A stretch of DNA of 64,000 nucleotides from Pyrrhosoma nymphula (Eukaryota; Arthropoda; Insecta; Odonata; Coenagrionidae), in assembly GCA_963573305.1 (NCBI GenBank), contig OY754327.1:59140244-59204243 (forward strand). The letters are read 5' to 3'. This document shows positions 1-12,589 of the stretch, piece by piece; position 1 is the first letter of the stretch, and each line of letters starts with the position of its first letter. The position numbers and the translations under genes are program-made. The notes under the pieces were generated by a model. That model made no database searches, was not told the DNA's origin, and saw only the letters and a program-made list of their open reading frames with translations.

Positions 1-2035
1 CATCTCGGGGATAATATACAAAAATACTTAATTCAGGGCCCATCTACGAAATCACCTTCTTTTGTCGCACTTCAAAGACCTCGACTTCTACATGACAGGC
101 CTAAATGATGGGTCGGTAGTTTTTCTTTTTCTTCCTATAAAAACAACTAAACATATGAAACGGCTATCTCCTTTGTGCCTCTATGGAGAAATGGACGAGA
201 CAAGACGTCCCTATACGAGAAGTGTTCTAAAAATAAAATCGGGGCAACGAGAGAGAAAAAAGAGACGATTGACAGAACGGAATGACTAAGCGTGACATGA
301 CCTGTATTCATGCATGCCTGTCGAGTCGAGAAATATTCCTTTCGACACGTTCATTCTACTCGATAGGACTGCACGACCTGGGCACGCTGTAGATTTCCAT
401 AATGGTGGCGCATGCACCGGCAATGGGATATTCGTGTCCGACACATCGAGCACATGAGAAAATGAGGAGGAATTCCGATCACTTTAGGCTCAGTTGCTCA
501 ACATTCCAAAACCAATTTTTCCAATAGGTAACTCATATAGCCGTTAAATGTACGCAACGGATATCATGAGGATGATGCCTTTAAATAAGAAACGCCTTCA
601 CGAAGGAACGTCTTAGTCATTATCGTAACTAAAAAAACGATTTATGAGCTCTATGAAAGTAACGATATTCCGCATTTTTATTCCAGAAAAAATAACAAAT
701 TCTCACGGATTCAAGTAACGAGAATCAGTCACCCATTGCCATGGCTAGACGGAGTGGCTCATGTTTAACTGACAAAATGAGAGAAAAGTGCTCCTAGACT
801 TGATTATGCTCATCGAACTGTGATGCACGATAAGTTATTGTTCAAAATATCTCCACGGGTCTTTATTATTATATTGACTCGAGGGTTTGGGGTACTATCA
901 GAGTTTTCACAATACATGCGAAAAATAGCAGTTTTTAGTAGCAAATGTCCCCACCATTTGAGTTTCAGCTTTGCATAAGAAATCATGGTGAAATACGTGA
1001 ACATCGTTTATATAAATGTCAGCAGTTTACATATTTCATTTCATCACGAGCATTACCTACAAATCAATCGACTTCTATCAAGCGATAACCAAAGAAAATT
1101 CTCTGCATCAATTACTAGCAACATTTACCAACCGATATTTTATTTAGTCGACAAAAATTTCTTCGCTAATTCGAAAGAATCGATGCCTGAAGTGTTTTTA
1201 ATAGCTCCGTAATTTTCTTTTAATGAAGCATAAAAACAAAAAATACTATACTACAGGTTCTGCATTATTCCTGAATCCTACCATTTTAATCTTTTATTAC
1301 CATAAAACAAGGACTGAAATTCAGAACACCCAACGCCTACGGTTAATCATCCAAAGCTTTGATGATTTTATACAAATTGTAAAAATAAATCTTAAAATCC
1401 TTTCCCCGCGAAACCCATTACGAAAAATATCACCAATAAAAAAGTCATTCATTTATATCATCTGACATTAATATTAAAAATGGACCTTCATCTGAAAAAT
1501 TAGCAAAATAAAAACGCCAGTCCAAATTACCACACATGCGTTCCAAACCGAAATACAAGAATATCAGTTGCATCACCGAGGCATTAGGTTATGTACCTCC
1601 GGGGTAATGTATAAATTAAGTTTGATAACATCGGTTTGATGTAATCCTTTTTGATACTTTTAATGGATATTACGGATATTGGCCAAATAAAATAAAAACC
1701 AAATCGCATTTCACGGCCGTATTAGAAGGAAGGGAGCGGACGACATGGCGTTGAACACAAAACGATAGATAATAATTGACTCTTGATCGTCAAAACTACA
1801 ATAACCAAGGATTATATTTATTAAGAAATTTTCCCAATAAATACTGGGGGTAAAGTCTTTGGCTTCAAGGATTTAAAAGCATCCATCGGAACACATTTTT
1901 CAAAACTAATTTCTAAGGAGCAATAAAATATTCTAAAAATTCTTTATAAAATATCGCTCCCATTCCATAAATCATAGTTGTTACGTAATTAGTTTTTTAT
2001 CCAGCGAAAACCCCAAAATATAGGAGGAATGGGGA
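1..2035. other. AT-rich unique sequence, no gene seen
   Basis: Every open frame here is short (80 residues or less) and none resembles a known protein. I see no tRNA promoter boxes, terminal repeats or long simple repeats. I read it as intergenic or intronic sequence. Confidence 0.7.
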
Positions 2036-2039
2036 AAGG

Positions 2040-2345
2040 TAGAAAAAATTAGAAACGAGGAGGTGCACTAAACACTTGAGGAAAAAGGGACTACAAACGC
2101 AGATAAGAACTGGATAGGCAGAGCTCATTCTTAGACACAATGAGTTAATACATATTACAGGGGAAATTTGAGACCCAACAGGAAGGGCAAGGGGAAAAAC
2201 CTTAAGGGATACCCAAGACCAACGAAGAGTACTCGAAAGGCAAAACGTGGGATTAGGAAAAGGTTACATGGGATAGGAAAAAAGGAAGGATTACATTAAA
2301 CCAATCTTAGAATGGAAAGACTAACCATGATGATGATACAAAAAT
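2040..2345 (+). mobile_element. RTE-like non-LTR retrotransposon, decayed 3' end
   Basis: Translated with frame changes, this stretch gives pieces of the C-terminal tail common to RTE-type endonuclease/reverse-transcriptase proteins. A segment reading KIRNEEV is followed by a segment with NWIGRAHS. After a frame shift come ILRHNELIHITGEI and GRARGKTLRDTQDQRRVLER. It ends in TGATGATGAT at about 2328-2337, the kind of short microsatellite tail seen on the better copies at 19.6 and 40.9 kb. At least two frameshifts and several stops make it a dead, 5'-truncated copy. The family assignment rests on motif order shared with nine other copies in this window. The clade name is from general knowledge and was not searched. 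Confidence 0.6.
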
Positions 2346-2399
2346 AACAGCAGCGACGTTTTTCAAAGCGGAAAAAACGTCACTATGCAATTGTGGATA

Positions 2400-3090
2400 A
2401 AAATGGCGGAAATCGGGTGACGGAAATTGACGTCTGGGGAACGGAGGGGGAAATTGAAATGAAACGACTTCATAAATAGAGGAGTGACTGGAAGGGGAAT
2501 TGAAAAACTCTCAAATGGGGTCATGCCAATCGCTTCGCCCACTCACACTCAACTCAGACGAGTGAGACGAATTGCAGGAGCGATTGGCGGAGGGATAGGG
2601 GGGAGTGGCGAGGGGGAGTGGGGGTAAGAGAACGTGTGGACGGAACTGGAATGCGGTCGTAGGGAGGCTGCACCCGGCTGTGCATCAAGAAGAGGGAAAA
2701 AGAGAGGGTAGGTGGGTGGCTCTCTATCTTTCCGCGGGGACGGAATCCTGTGGGCCGTCGACTGGAGGGGGGCGGGGGCAGCCAGGCTCCCCTCCTCGAG
2801 AGGACCGCGTGGGCACGCTCGCCCCCAGCGCAGCGATGGAGAGGAGAGGAAGGCGTGGAGCACGTCTCCCGTTTGGGAAACTCGACGCCCGCCCCACGAC
2901 CGTCACTTTTTTTCTTGTCCCGAATCACGCCCCGCACGAGAGTCACGGTTTTCGCGTCCCACGCCCCGCGGCGAAGGGAGTGCACGATGGGCAGGGAGGA
3001 CAACACACCCATGGGGGCTGGGGGATGCTGGGGGTATGAGCAAACAGGGAGGTTAGGAGGTAGGAGAAAATGGGGAGAGAGTTGACAAAA
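2400..3090. repeat. Purine-rich, GC- and CpG-rich low-complexity block
   Basis: The plus strand is strongly purine-biased and rich in G runs. A CpG-dense core lies at about 2740-2990. Overlapping open frames on both strands (up to about 150 residues) come from stop-codon depletion in GC-rich, strand-biased DNA. They look like low-complexity S/P/R/G-rich peptides with no recognisable domain. G runs at 2592-2624 satisfy a loose G-quadruplex pattern. Confidence 0.6.
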
Positions 3091-3318
3091 CGGAAAGAGG
3101 AAGTGCTCCTACTTTTGCACACTACCTTACGAGCTGCCGCAGAGGCGAGTGGCAGGGGATACTAGAGCACAAGCTATGAAATATTGGCGCGAATTGCGAA
3201 AAGGAATTGGAAGAAAGAAAGGGCGAAAATCAACGGCTTGTGATAATGCCTCGCTCTGTATTCGTATTAGCCACTAATGGTACGTGGGAAGTGGAGGCGT
3301 AATGCTTGAGATGAGACC

Positions 3319-3333
3319 GGGGGGGGGGGGGGG
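3319..3333. repeat. Poly-G mononucleotide run (15 G)
   Basis: Fifteen consecutive G residues. This is a likely length-variable and error-prone site in any assembly. Confidence 0.9.
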
Positions 3334-3334
3334 T

Positions 3335-4200
3335 CGTGAAAACTGTAGTAGATTTAACGCAACGACTTGTATAATACTCCAAAACAAAATTAGTGGTGAT
3401 CAAATGCTTTCAAACTCTTTTTAGCACGGTTTCATCCAAATTGGCAATGGATTTGAAACTAAACAGTAAATATTTCTTCTGCTTTGAGAGTATCTCAATG
3501 TCATTAATGATATCAATTTGGAAATATGTCACTGTTTTACAAAGGCAAGTAGAAGATGCATACAAAATGATAACTTTCTGGTTGTTGTTTACGATTAGAC
3601 GCCCAAAATAAATACTCTAGGTAAATATAAAAGAATTAGTAAAAGCCGTAATTCTACGCAACGCCGTAATTCTATCAATCGGTGACGATGTGATGAAGCT
3701 ATACAAAATTCAGATCCTGTCGAATAGTTCCTACGCAATCAGCACTTCTCGGTGAAAGAATATGCTTGGATGGATGTAGTAAATACTTCGCGTGCGCCAC
3801 AAAATCGAATGATCACCCTTACCATAGAAAGCCTACGCTACAACAAACCGACGACGCCGTGGAGAGCCGGCCATTAGCGCATTCGCGGACGGTCATCGGC
3901 TTCTTCTACGGCCATTTTAATAAACCTACCTGGGAAATTACTTTCTAAAAGCAACGCATAGTCGCGATTTCACGGAGAAACGAGCAAAACTAATCGAGCT
4001 TCCTCAGCACAAATATTTTAACGAAGGGACGCCGGAGTTTTCCCCTTGTCGCTTTTACGGAATCGCCAGGGGAATATGAGGCGAAAGCCGGGAAAAATGC
4101 TCACATTGATCAAATATCGTAAGCGCGGAAAACCGTGGGAAGGGCTTAGAGCCAGCGGCATATTAAATCCCCCCGAGCCGCAGAGCGGTAACTCACGACA
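3335..4200. other. Unique sequence, no gene seen
   Basis: Mixed AT-rich sequence with only short open frames (72 residues or less) and no repeat or RNA signature that I can recognise. Confidence 0.6.
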
Positions 4201-4204
4201 CGAA

Positions 4205-4345
4205 GGCGTGGTCGACGAGGGGAGGGTGGGGTGGGAGGCTTAAAAGGGGTTGGGGGAGGAAGGGTGATGGGGTGGGGGTGGAAGAACGGGGGAGGGGGGG
4301 AGAGCAGGGGAGGAAAAAGCGCGATGAGGTGGAGGGGAGGAAGAC
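4205..4345 (+). repeat. G-rich block with canonical G-quadruplex motif
   Basis: Four G-tracts at 4219-4222, 4224-4226, 4228-4231 and 4233-4235 are separated by single bases. This is a short-loop quadruplex pattern of the most stable predicted class. Further G-tracts continue to about 4300 (GGGG, GGGGG, GGG, GGGG, GGGGG, GGGGG, then seven G at 4294-4300). The overlapping proline-rich minus-strand frame is a composition artefact. Confidence 0.75.
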
Positions 4346-4364
4346 AGGCCGCGGAGGTCATTCC

Positions 4365-4425
4365 CATATTTATTAGCCATTTTATTAATTCCTGCGCTCC
4401 ATGCTGCCTCTTCATTTATTTGCCT
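4365..4425. promoter_or_regulatory. Candidate cluster of homeodomain-like AT motifs
   Basis: Directly after the G-rich block, a run of AATTA/TTATTA and TTTATT-type words sits in otherwise GC-richer sequence. Similar arrangements appear near 10,130, 12,825, 30,100 and 52,270. The motif words are visible; regulatory function is inference only. Confidence 0.2.
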
Positions 4426-4429
4426 TCAC

Positions 4430-5990
4430 TAAGTAAAATACACAGTCCCATGAGTTATGACAAATCATTCCATTTTGAGTAATTCAAAGAGTCGCGAAAG
4501 CTCATTAATTTATTTTTACTGTTCAAAGTACCTTTCAATATTTACGTTAATGAAAACTGTTTCGCATAAAATAAACTAGCTGAAGGTATCACTAAAACGT
4601 GACTTCAATCATAAAATTCACCACCCGTCAGTGCATACTCTTGTTTTTACTATAGGTCATCACACATAATTTAACGCACGATCATACACGTAATCACCAA
4701 CATTCACGTGTCCATCAACTATAATATTACAAGTTACTTGGGGTCTTTGACTACTTCGTTTTCAATAGACATTCCTACGCATCGATTTCGAGTTGAAGAT
4801 CGGTCAATGAAAACAACCCACGCAATCGCAACCCGTCATGCAGTCGATATATGAGGACAACATATACTCTAGTTTTTATACCCGAAGTGGATACACGAAT
4901 GCAATTGTCATAAGGAAATTTATTTCTATAGGTGATTAATCACGACGCCCGTATCAGGAAAATATACATATATAATGATGAGAAGGAACACGCCTAGATC
5001 CCTTCAATGATTTCTTGACTCCTAGGAAAAGCGTAGTTCTCAAATATTCATAATATTACCACCGATTAGTCTATGTTTACATGGGGATATAATTACCACT
5101 GCCAACTCTTCCATAACCATGGGGACTCTGTTAATAACACAATTTCTTCCTTTGTCTCTGAACACTTTCGATCTCTCTTCGCTCCTTCCACATGAGCTCT
5201 TACTTTTTTCTCCCTTTCTCTGCTTACCAACATCTTCCCCACTATCATGGCATTTAGAATCACATTGACTTATTACCTGCTCCTCTTAGTTTACCCAATT
5301 CTAACCTCCAGCATCTGCTTTCTCTAATCCACCATGCCCAGCCTTCCCCAATTGAACGCAAAATGAGTAACAATAAAAACAAAGTATTAGTTTTCACTTG
5401 TCACGTAACTGTGTTCTGTTTAAAGAAGCTCTTTCGGCCTAGAAACTAAAAGTAGATTTGAGTCTGTCGGGTCACTAAGTACTTCGGCAAACTGAAACAA
5501 AAAGAATCCATCATTAAAATAAATTCTCGGGGGATAGCCTTGGAGACGTGGCATAACGATTTATATTTCCATTTTCTTTGAATACGACTGCCTCTCTAGT
5601 TTCCAAACATAAGGCTCCGTCGGTTTCAGCGTGCATCCACCGAGACGAGGAAGGAGGCGGTTAGGTAGTGTATGGGTCCTTTGGAACGTGGGTGTGCTCC
5701 CGTTATGCAGGGATGAGCCAACAATGGACCGGAGTATGCAAAGGTAAAAGATGTATCCGTGACCTCCATCTATCTCCATCTTTGGAGAGACGGGAAAGGA
5801 AAGGCCCAACTGGAGGCCATTTTTCAATTTAACTGCGGTTCTCACGTTTCCTCGGAAAAATGTGTTTTTACATTCGGTGAAGCGGGGTCCAAAGAGGCAA
5901 ATGCCATTTCCACACCCAGTTCCACTCTTACATAGGCTCAGTTAAAACGAAAAGAGGTTTTAATGAAGGTAGCTTGAGAACCAACATGAT
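4430..5990. other. AT-rich unique sequence, no gene seen
   Basis: No long frame or repeat signature is visible. Pyrimidine-rich sequence at about 5140-5360 could be another antisense RTE tail, since its complement is a polybasic, K/R/E-rich reading. The match is too weak to call. Confidence 0.55.
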
Positions 5991-5997
5991 TTTGAGA

Positions 5998-6075
5998 CAG
6001 CAGCCTTGGACATTAAGCGAATTCAAATGTAATGATTCCAAAAGGTGAGTGGTTCAAATCCAATTATCCACTCTC
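5998..6075 (+). repeat. Possible tRNA-like (SINE head) relic
   Basis: A perfect pol III B-box word, GGTTCAAATCC, lies at 6051-6061. About 45 bases upstream is a weak A-box-like segment (TGGACATTAAGCG, 6007-6019). The acceptor stem does not pair convincingly, so this is at best a degraded tRNA or SINE head. It could be chance. Confidence 0.3.
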
Positions 6076-6079
6076 CAGA

Positions 6080-8450
6080 TGAAAAATGGGATTTTAACTA
6101 AATAAAAATTACATAGAGTTGGCATTTTTCTCTAATCAATTCAGTGCAAAAAAGAAAATTAACCACCTAGCTATAAGCTTAAGGCTAAGAACTGTATACA
6201 TGTCATGAAAAAGGTCTTGCAAGTAATGTCGCCACTCAGGAAATGGCGTACTTTCGCCTTCAGAGAGTAAACCATTTTAATTACACTGGAAACGACCACA
6301 TCCCTAAGAAATTTGAAGCAATTTCTAACTGCAACTCTCAAAAATTACAACACATTAACTGCACCAGAGAACTTATCTAAGAACCCATTGACCATAAATA
6401 TGTTCAGATAGAAAGAAAATATTCCATTAGTGCGGAATACATTAGTCTCTGCTCAAAATATTCAGAACTTATAAAGTAATAGCGAAAAATATTAGCAGGC
6501 TGACCATAATAAGATAGAATAAATAGCTTGTCACTACGAATTACATGGTTATAAAGAGTACCAGGAAAACTTGAGGAGAATGCCAATAGTTTTCCATAAT
6601 GCCATCTGAATAAGGATTATTTAGATCCTCCACTACAAAATGACGGACCTAATCTTCTTCAACCTCGGAGCCAACGCTCTGTCATGCGGCTTTCCGGGTA
6701 GAAAAGGCTTTTAACCCGAATCAACGTAATGCGATAAGGGAACGCTCCTTGAGACTAATGCTAAAATATATTCCTTCGAGCTAGCAGCATCAACAGGATC
6801 CCCTTGGTATCCTGGTAACCCCTTTTTTCCTCTCTTCCCTGGCTATCTGACCACCTTTCCCCTCTCACACGCCCGCTCAGCAGAGCGACCGCACCGATAA
6901 AACGCGCTTGGGAATTAACTCCATTCCTTTTGAGATAATTGACCAAAGAGATTGCTGTGGACACAAAGGAGGGTCGAATTAAAATTGCAGGTGATTCTAT
7001 TTTTGCAGTCCACATTGTAATCTTGAATGAAATTGCTTCACAAGCTTAATTTAAGACAACATTCTAAAAGAACTCTATCAAATGCCTTAAATTAAAAAGA
7101 AAGTTGAGCTGATTTCCTAGCAAGGCAATGGAAAATTTCCTGCCATGGAGGCGGGAGAAAATCTCATGATAATATGTATAAAAATATAAAAGGACAGGTA
7201 TGTCTCTCGCTTTTTATTTTAACCAAAATTCCTTTAATGTTATAAGTTTTCAAAGTTTCCGCAAGGGTGTCAGAAGAATACAAACTGTGCTTAGAAGGTA
7301 TTTTCTCTTAGTCAAGCTAAACCTAAAGGTTGAAGTAAAAAGGAGCAAACGGAATAAAAGGGTGAACCAAATTGAACCTCCATACTCACGGCACTACAAC
7401 TCGAACACAATTAGTTACTCAAATTTAAGTTTACAAATAAAAAAGACAAATAATTTCGGACGAATAATAAAATTGTCTTTTAGGGTAGTTAGTAATACAT
7501 GTTTTCGAATTATACGGACACAACTTGCGGACGACAATGAAATAAGAGCTAAGTTATTTCCCGCGCTCGTGAATTCATGTTCCAGTCCATGCAACGAGTT
7601 GCAAGTCACTTACTTTGATTAGCAATTTTCAGTGCACCAAAATAAGTAATTAGGTAATTGAAGAAAGTAAATTGACCCAGAAAGATAGCGTGATGAAGTA
7701 CTACAGGTTGATAGCTAACAAGTTAATCTTAAAAAATCTAATATTGGTTAAAGTAGTTTACTAATCTATTGACAAATATAATTCATTTCCAGGAAAACGA
7801 AAGCTTTTTATTATCATACGAAACGTGGTACAACTTTGCAATAATATGTTCGTATTAATTATTTTTTCAACATAAATCCTCTATGGTTTCATCATTTACT
7901 CACGACGAAAACAAATATATAGTTCTTCGCACAAAAAAGCAGAAGTAAGCAAGCCAAAATAATAGTTGTTCCAAAAACTATATTTTTTCCATAAACCCGT
8001 TGTAAAAAGTTTAAGGAAAAATATCGTAAACATCAAAATAATTTTTTAAATAAGCCGAAATGAAGAGAAACCGAATGGACATGGAAAGAATGAAATAGCA
8101 CCCCATAAATATGCCCATTGTGATAAACCCAAAAGCGTACTCCATGAGAGGTTAGGGGGTGGGAGGGTGAGGTCTCACCAGAGGCGCATACATTTCCATA
8201 TAACGGACCAGCGTCGTCAGGCAAGCAAAGTTTTAAATGAATTTCACTCCGAGCCTTAGTGTTTTCGCTCTGAAGCTAGAAGATATTACGAGGCCCAGGG
8301 AGAATGAGTACAAAAATGAGTTCACCGGGCATGCGGGGAGATAATGCCGCGGTTAACGCCCGAGTTAAAGCAAATAAAAAAAGAATCACACAGTAACCTA
8401 CACTCAAAAACAATCATAACAGCTGAGCCTTCCGTGAATGACCTCGTAAT
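6080..8450. other. AT-rich sequence, no recognised gene
   Basis: Apart from the unrecognised frame listed at 7200-7622, I see no coding, RNA or repeat signature. All frames are short or overlap an antisense frame. Confidence 0.55.
7200..7622 (+). other. Unrecognised 140-codon open frame, probably chance
   Basis: This is a continuous ATG-to-stop frame of 140 residues in AT-rich DNA, where stops should be frequent, so it is slightly longer than expected. The product is basic, rich in N, S, R and K, with no signal peptide, membrane segment or domain that I recognise. A 64-codon antisense frame overlaps its 3' half. No splice context or repeat supports it. I would not treat it as a gene without transcript or homology evidence. 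Confidence 0.12.
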
Positions 8451-8459
8451 CCGTAAAAG

Positions 8460-8930
8460 GGCGGTGTGCTGATATAAATTCTTCGTGAAGGGTGGAGAAG
8501 GGAGGAAGGTAAGGCGGGAGGGAGGCCGAGAGAGATGAGGGTCGAATCGGGGGCGTCAAGGTGGATGGGCGTGTGTAGGAGGTTTTGGGCTCGGGCAGGG
8601 GCCGAGGCGGAGGGAGAACATTATGAGGTTACGAGGTCAATGTTTTGCAACTGCAACCGAGGTGAGGCGAAGTGGAAAGGTGGTACATGCATACAAACAC
8701 CCCACGATGAAGATTGTATCCGAGATCGCCGAACCACTCAAAGCGGAGGGTCGAGCGACTGCGAGGCGAATTCAATACCGTCGAGCTTTACATTTATTTA
8801 TCAAACGTTGTTTCCTAAGTCAGAACGCACTAGCGAAATGGTCGACGATAAATGGCAAATACGCAAAACGTTTCATCCTCAGTTTGTAGTCATGAGAAAA
8901 CATTTTTTTCGCCATCGTCATAGCGCGGAG
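8460..8930. other. GA-rich to moderately GC-rich stretch
   Basis: Purine-biased on the plus strand (about 8480-8660), then mixed sequence with several CpGs. Two overlapping plus-strand frames (134 and 88 residues) compete. Neither resembles a known protein. Confidence 0.45.
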
Positions 8931-8939
8931 ACAATCTGA

Positions 8940-9990
8940 TGAACTTACTTTTAAGGCTTTTCACAGGATTTTAACTACCTGTTTCAAGAAATGGTTTCGA
9001 CTGCTCAGTGTTTTTTTAAGCTAAAATAAATGTTTATTAAAATAAAATTAATATAGAGAACATAAAGGATTTCTCATAAACTCTTTTAACACCGCCGTAG
9101 CATCACGGTCTTCAATCACATGGGTACGGCTCATGAAAAGCTGTTCAATGCAGTTAATTTGGATATTTTGAAATGCAAAGAGCCATGCCTCAAATGCCTC
9201 AAAAGACCATATGATCTTTCAAATTCACGCTGAAAATGTATACTTCAAAAATTTCAAAATCAAATCGAAGCAGAAATTCAAAACCAATTCGAATTTTATG
9301 ACGGACAATATTACAGTGGAGTTATGCGGAAGCAGCTGAATTAGCATGATGGAGAGGGAGATGAATTGCCTTCTCACTTCTCGACCGGTATTAGATAAAT
9401 GCTGCCTACACTTCTTATCACTTCTCATACTATCCCCAGAATATTCAATAACGGAAAAGAATGCTCAAAACATTACAGTATGGTATATTGCTATATGCGG
9501 CATTAGTGGCGAAAATAAAATAAATTTATGAATGCGCTGAAAGTTGAAGTCGCATCGACCTTTTGTTTGTAAGCCGAGGAGGAATTACTAAATTGGCAAA
9601 ATATTACAAAAGATATAATCAAAACAAGCAAGCTTAGGTAAGATTACTCTCGACATAAGAATAAAGCATGCTAGCATGTCAATGCTCTCACAACTTCTTA
9701 TAAAACCTCTTGTCATGGGTTATTGACTTTATTTATTCCATACTTGCAGTTTCCAATACCAAGTAATTAACTTCCATATTTACGACGGATAAATTATTTT
9801 AGTCAAGAGAGCTGCTTAACAGAAAAACTTGTTATTAAAAACCAACACTTTTGATCTGAAGGTAACCATTGGCAAAAAATTGCTCGAAAACTTAAGGACT
9901 TGAAATGTACTGAGAATAATTAAAGATAGCATGGACGGGACGAGTAAAAACAACACTGAAATAGACGCAGACATTAATTTTCTCACCTAA
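8940..9990. other. AT-rich unique sequence, no gene seen
   Basis: Only short frames and no recognisable repeat or RNA structure. Confidence 0.6.
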
Positions 9991-9999
9991 CGCCTTCTC

Positions 10000-10800
10000 T
10001 TTACTTCTGATATTTTTCCCACCTCCTTTCCCCTCTTCTCCCGCTATCACTCACTTTCCTTTCCTCCTCCACCTCCCTACCTCTACTACTCCATTCCATA
10101 CTCTCCCTCTCCTCGCGGCCGCCTGAAGGCAGGCATTAGTGCATTAGCGATAATTCGAAGAAAAAAGAACGGCAGGAAACCTTTCACTCATCGACTCCTT
10201 AATAAGGTCCCTGCCCGCCTGCTTCTCGACACACACTCAAGCATCCATTCGCATTTGCATATCCGAAATTATGGGACAGGGGCTACTTACTTCTCTACGA
10301 CCCTGGACAGGGGTGAAGAGGCGACAGGGTGAAGGAACGAAGGGAAGGGACGAGGCGCAGGAGAGGTTAATAATGAACTCGGTAAGGGATTTGATTCGGG
10401 GCACCCAAGACTGACTTGGGAGAGCGAGTCCAGAGTATGAGAGAGGAGGATCTTTTTGGAGTGAGAAGTGCGGATGGGGCGACGCTGAGGACGGGTCCCC
10501 GTCGCCAGTCCTCGAGAGAGATATGCCATCGACCTACGCGCTGCAAGTTTTGCATCTGGCCTCTCTCTCTCTCTCCCTTAGGGCTAACCACTCCTCGTGA
10601 TTAAACGCTAGCGTGGAGGTGAGAATACACGATGGCAAACCTGGGAGCCGAGCAGAGATAGATATCTGGGATTACTCGCGTGAAGGAGAGTTGAGTCTCT
10701 CTCCCCCATGGCGTTGACGACTGCCTGATCCTTCATTTTTTTCATCCCATCCGAGATGCAGAGGGAATCAGAAACATCGTCTGTGCTCACGGCCCAGCAG
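10000..10800. other. Pyrimidine block, AT-motif cluster, (TC)n and GA-rich sequence
   Basis: About 10,000-10,115 is pyrimidine-rich on the plus strand. It is followed by a GC core (GCGGCCGC at 10,116-10,123) and AT words (TTAGCGATAATT) at about 10,144-10,155. A (CT)n microsatellite lies at about 10,561-10,576. The frames here are low-complexity or overlap each other. No gene was recognised. Confidence 0.5.
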
Positions 10801-11590
10801 CATTAATTACTCTAGATAACACGCGGTCGATGAGGTAAGTTTTTCCACAGGATAGCTGAGTAATTGGGCATTGGCAGGAATCATTGCGGAAAAAAACGCA
10901 TTGGAGGCAACGGTATACAAACCATAAAGTGAAAAGCTTGGCAGTTTTAAAGCAGAAATTGACGGAGATATTTCTTCCTTACGAGCCTCCTAGGGAACTG
11001 GAATTTTTTAGAGGATGAGGATGTTTTAGAAGGTAGAGTGTACAATGATGATCCTCTTAATGCAGATGCTTACCCCTGATTTTAATTGTTTGTAGAGAGT
11101 CATAAAATGAAAGAAAAAATATTTTAAAAAGCTCCCAGCAGAGGTGTCCAACATTTTTGGACAAAAATCACTTGAGTGATATCAACATTTTTATATGAAT
11201 CGCACGGTATCTATGAATGCACTCAATATTTCTAGTTCAATACTTATCATCAAAGATTACTTTATGGTGAGAGAGAGGCTTTATGTTAAGGCATGAGCGA
11301 GATGAGATAAAGTTATTTACAAGGAACAGTAATACAGACGTAAACGGGATAAAGAACGAGTAAGAGAAGGCTGAGAAGTAAGAGGAGAAGTTTCGAATGG
11401 GGGAAAATGAGGTATTGGCGTGAGTAGGTAATACAAAATGAAGGGAGTTTTACGGGGGGGGGGACATATTGGGGGAGGGAAATTCATATAGTGGAAGAAC
11501 CCGAATCTAGGGGAGGAGATGGCGAAGAGAAAAGGGAGGGTTGAGTGGGTGGAGGGTATATTGAACGCCCTTCCGCCTAGCTTCAATAAG
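10800..11590. other. Unique then GA-rich sequence; one possible hAT terminus
   Basis: At 11,146-11,159 the word CAGAGGTGTCCAAC resembles the terminal inverted repeat of hAT (Charlie-like) DNA transposons. I found no matching opposite end. From 11,300 the plus strand is purine-rich, with a run of ten G at 11,454-11,463. Confidence 0.35.
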
Positions 11591-12585
11591 GAACGAGAAA
11601 TTTTTTAAGGAGTTATTATCTTGGAGGAAATTGGGTGTCAGGTGTTCGATTTGATTGGTGGATTGCGGAGAATGGGATGGGGGACAAAAGAGGATATTAC
11701 CGCAAGGGATTATATTATAAAAAGGTAATGTTTGGGGGAGGAAGAAGAAAGAAAGAGGGTCGATTAGTGGATCTGTGGAGTACGGAAGGAAGTAAAGAGG
11801 AAAGGAAAAAGGCCGAAGAGAATTTAATCCTTACCTCCCAATTAAAATTTAAGGGTTACGTGAAAAAATATACTTTAGCAATCCCCTTCAAACAGCACAG
11901 GAGCTACATCCGCTTCCCTTATTAATTTCTAAAGCTCTTCGCGTGTATCGCAAACCGCTGTGTTCTTTGGTTTTCCCTTTCCATCGACGGTATCTTTAGC
12001 GTCAATAAGCCAAAACTCCAACGGCGGGTATACAAAATAAGCTCACTTAAGACATAAAACGAATAACGGGAAATTTCCAGGAATAAATGATATAAGCAAG
12101 AGAGAAAGCCCCGGAAAATTTCAGCGCACACCACTAGAGGGGTTAATTGCCGTACAGGTCAAGATGGAGAGCCAAAATGGAAACGTATTTCACAGCCAAG
12201 ATACCTCCAATACGGGAAAACAACGATCGTAAAACATTTTTCAACATTTCTCCTAACCCTCAGGAAATGAGGATGTACTGAATCTACTAGTAAAACAAGT
12301 GGGTTACTTCCAGAACTGCAACTACTTACACCCACGCACAGAAGTCTGGGCAAGGAAATAAGAAACATGAACAAGCACCATGAAAGCTTTCCGCCCAGTA
12401 ACCAACATAAGAGAGCTCACTTAAGCCAAGAAAATCGCGAATTATTGGGCGCAGATACTCTTCGGGTCATGAGCCTTCATTTAAAAAAATTGGGGCAATA
12501 TGATAACCAATATAGAGGGAGTGGAATAGGATATGGGGGCTGGGAAAAGCCTCGAAGGGCAAAAGGGTTTTGAGTTTTGACACGA
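11590..12585. other. Unique sequence, no gene seen
   Basis: Short frames only (96 residues or less), with no motif I recognise and no repeat structure. Confidence 0.55.
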
Positions 12586-12589
12586 CAGG

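Noticed and set aside
2554..3085. Cluster of 100-150-codon frames on both strands
   Set aside because: All lie in one GC-rich, purine-biased block, overlap in several registers and encode low-complexity peptides.
5130..5360. Pyrimidine-rich stretch as an antisense RTE tail
   Set aside because: Only general polybasic character; no motif in the correct order.
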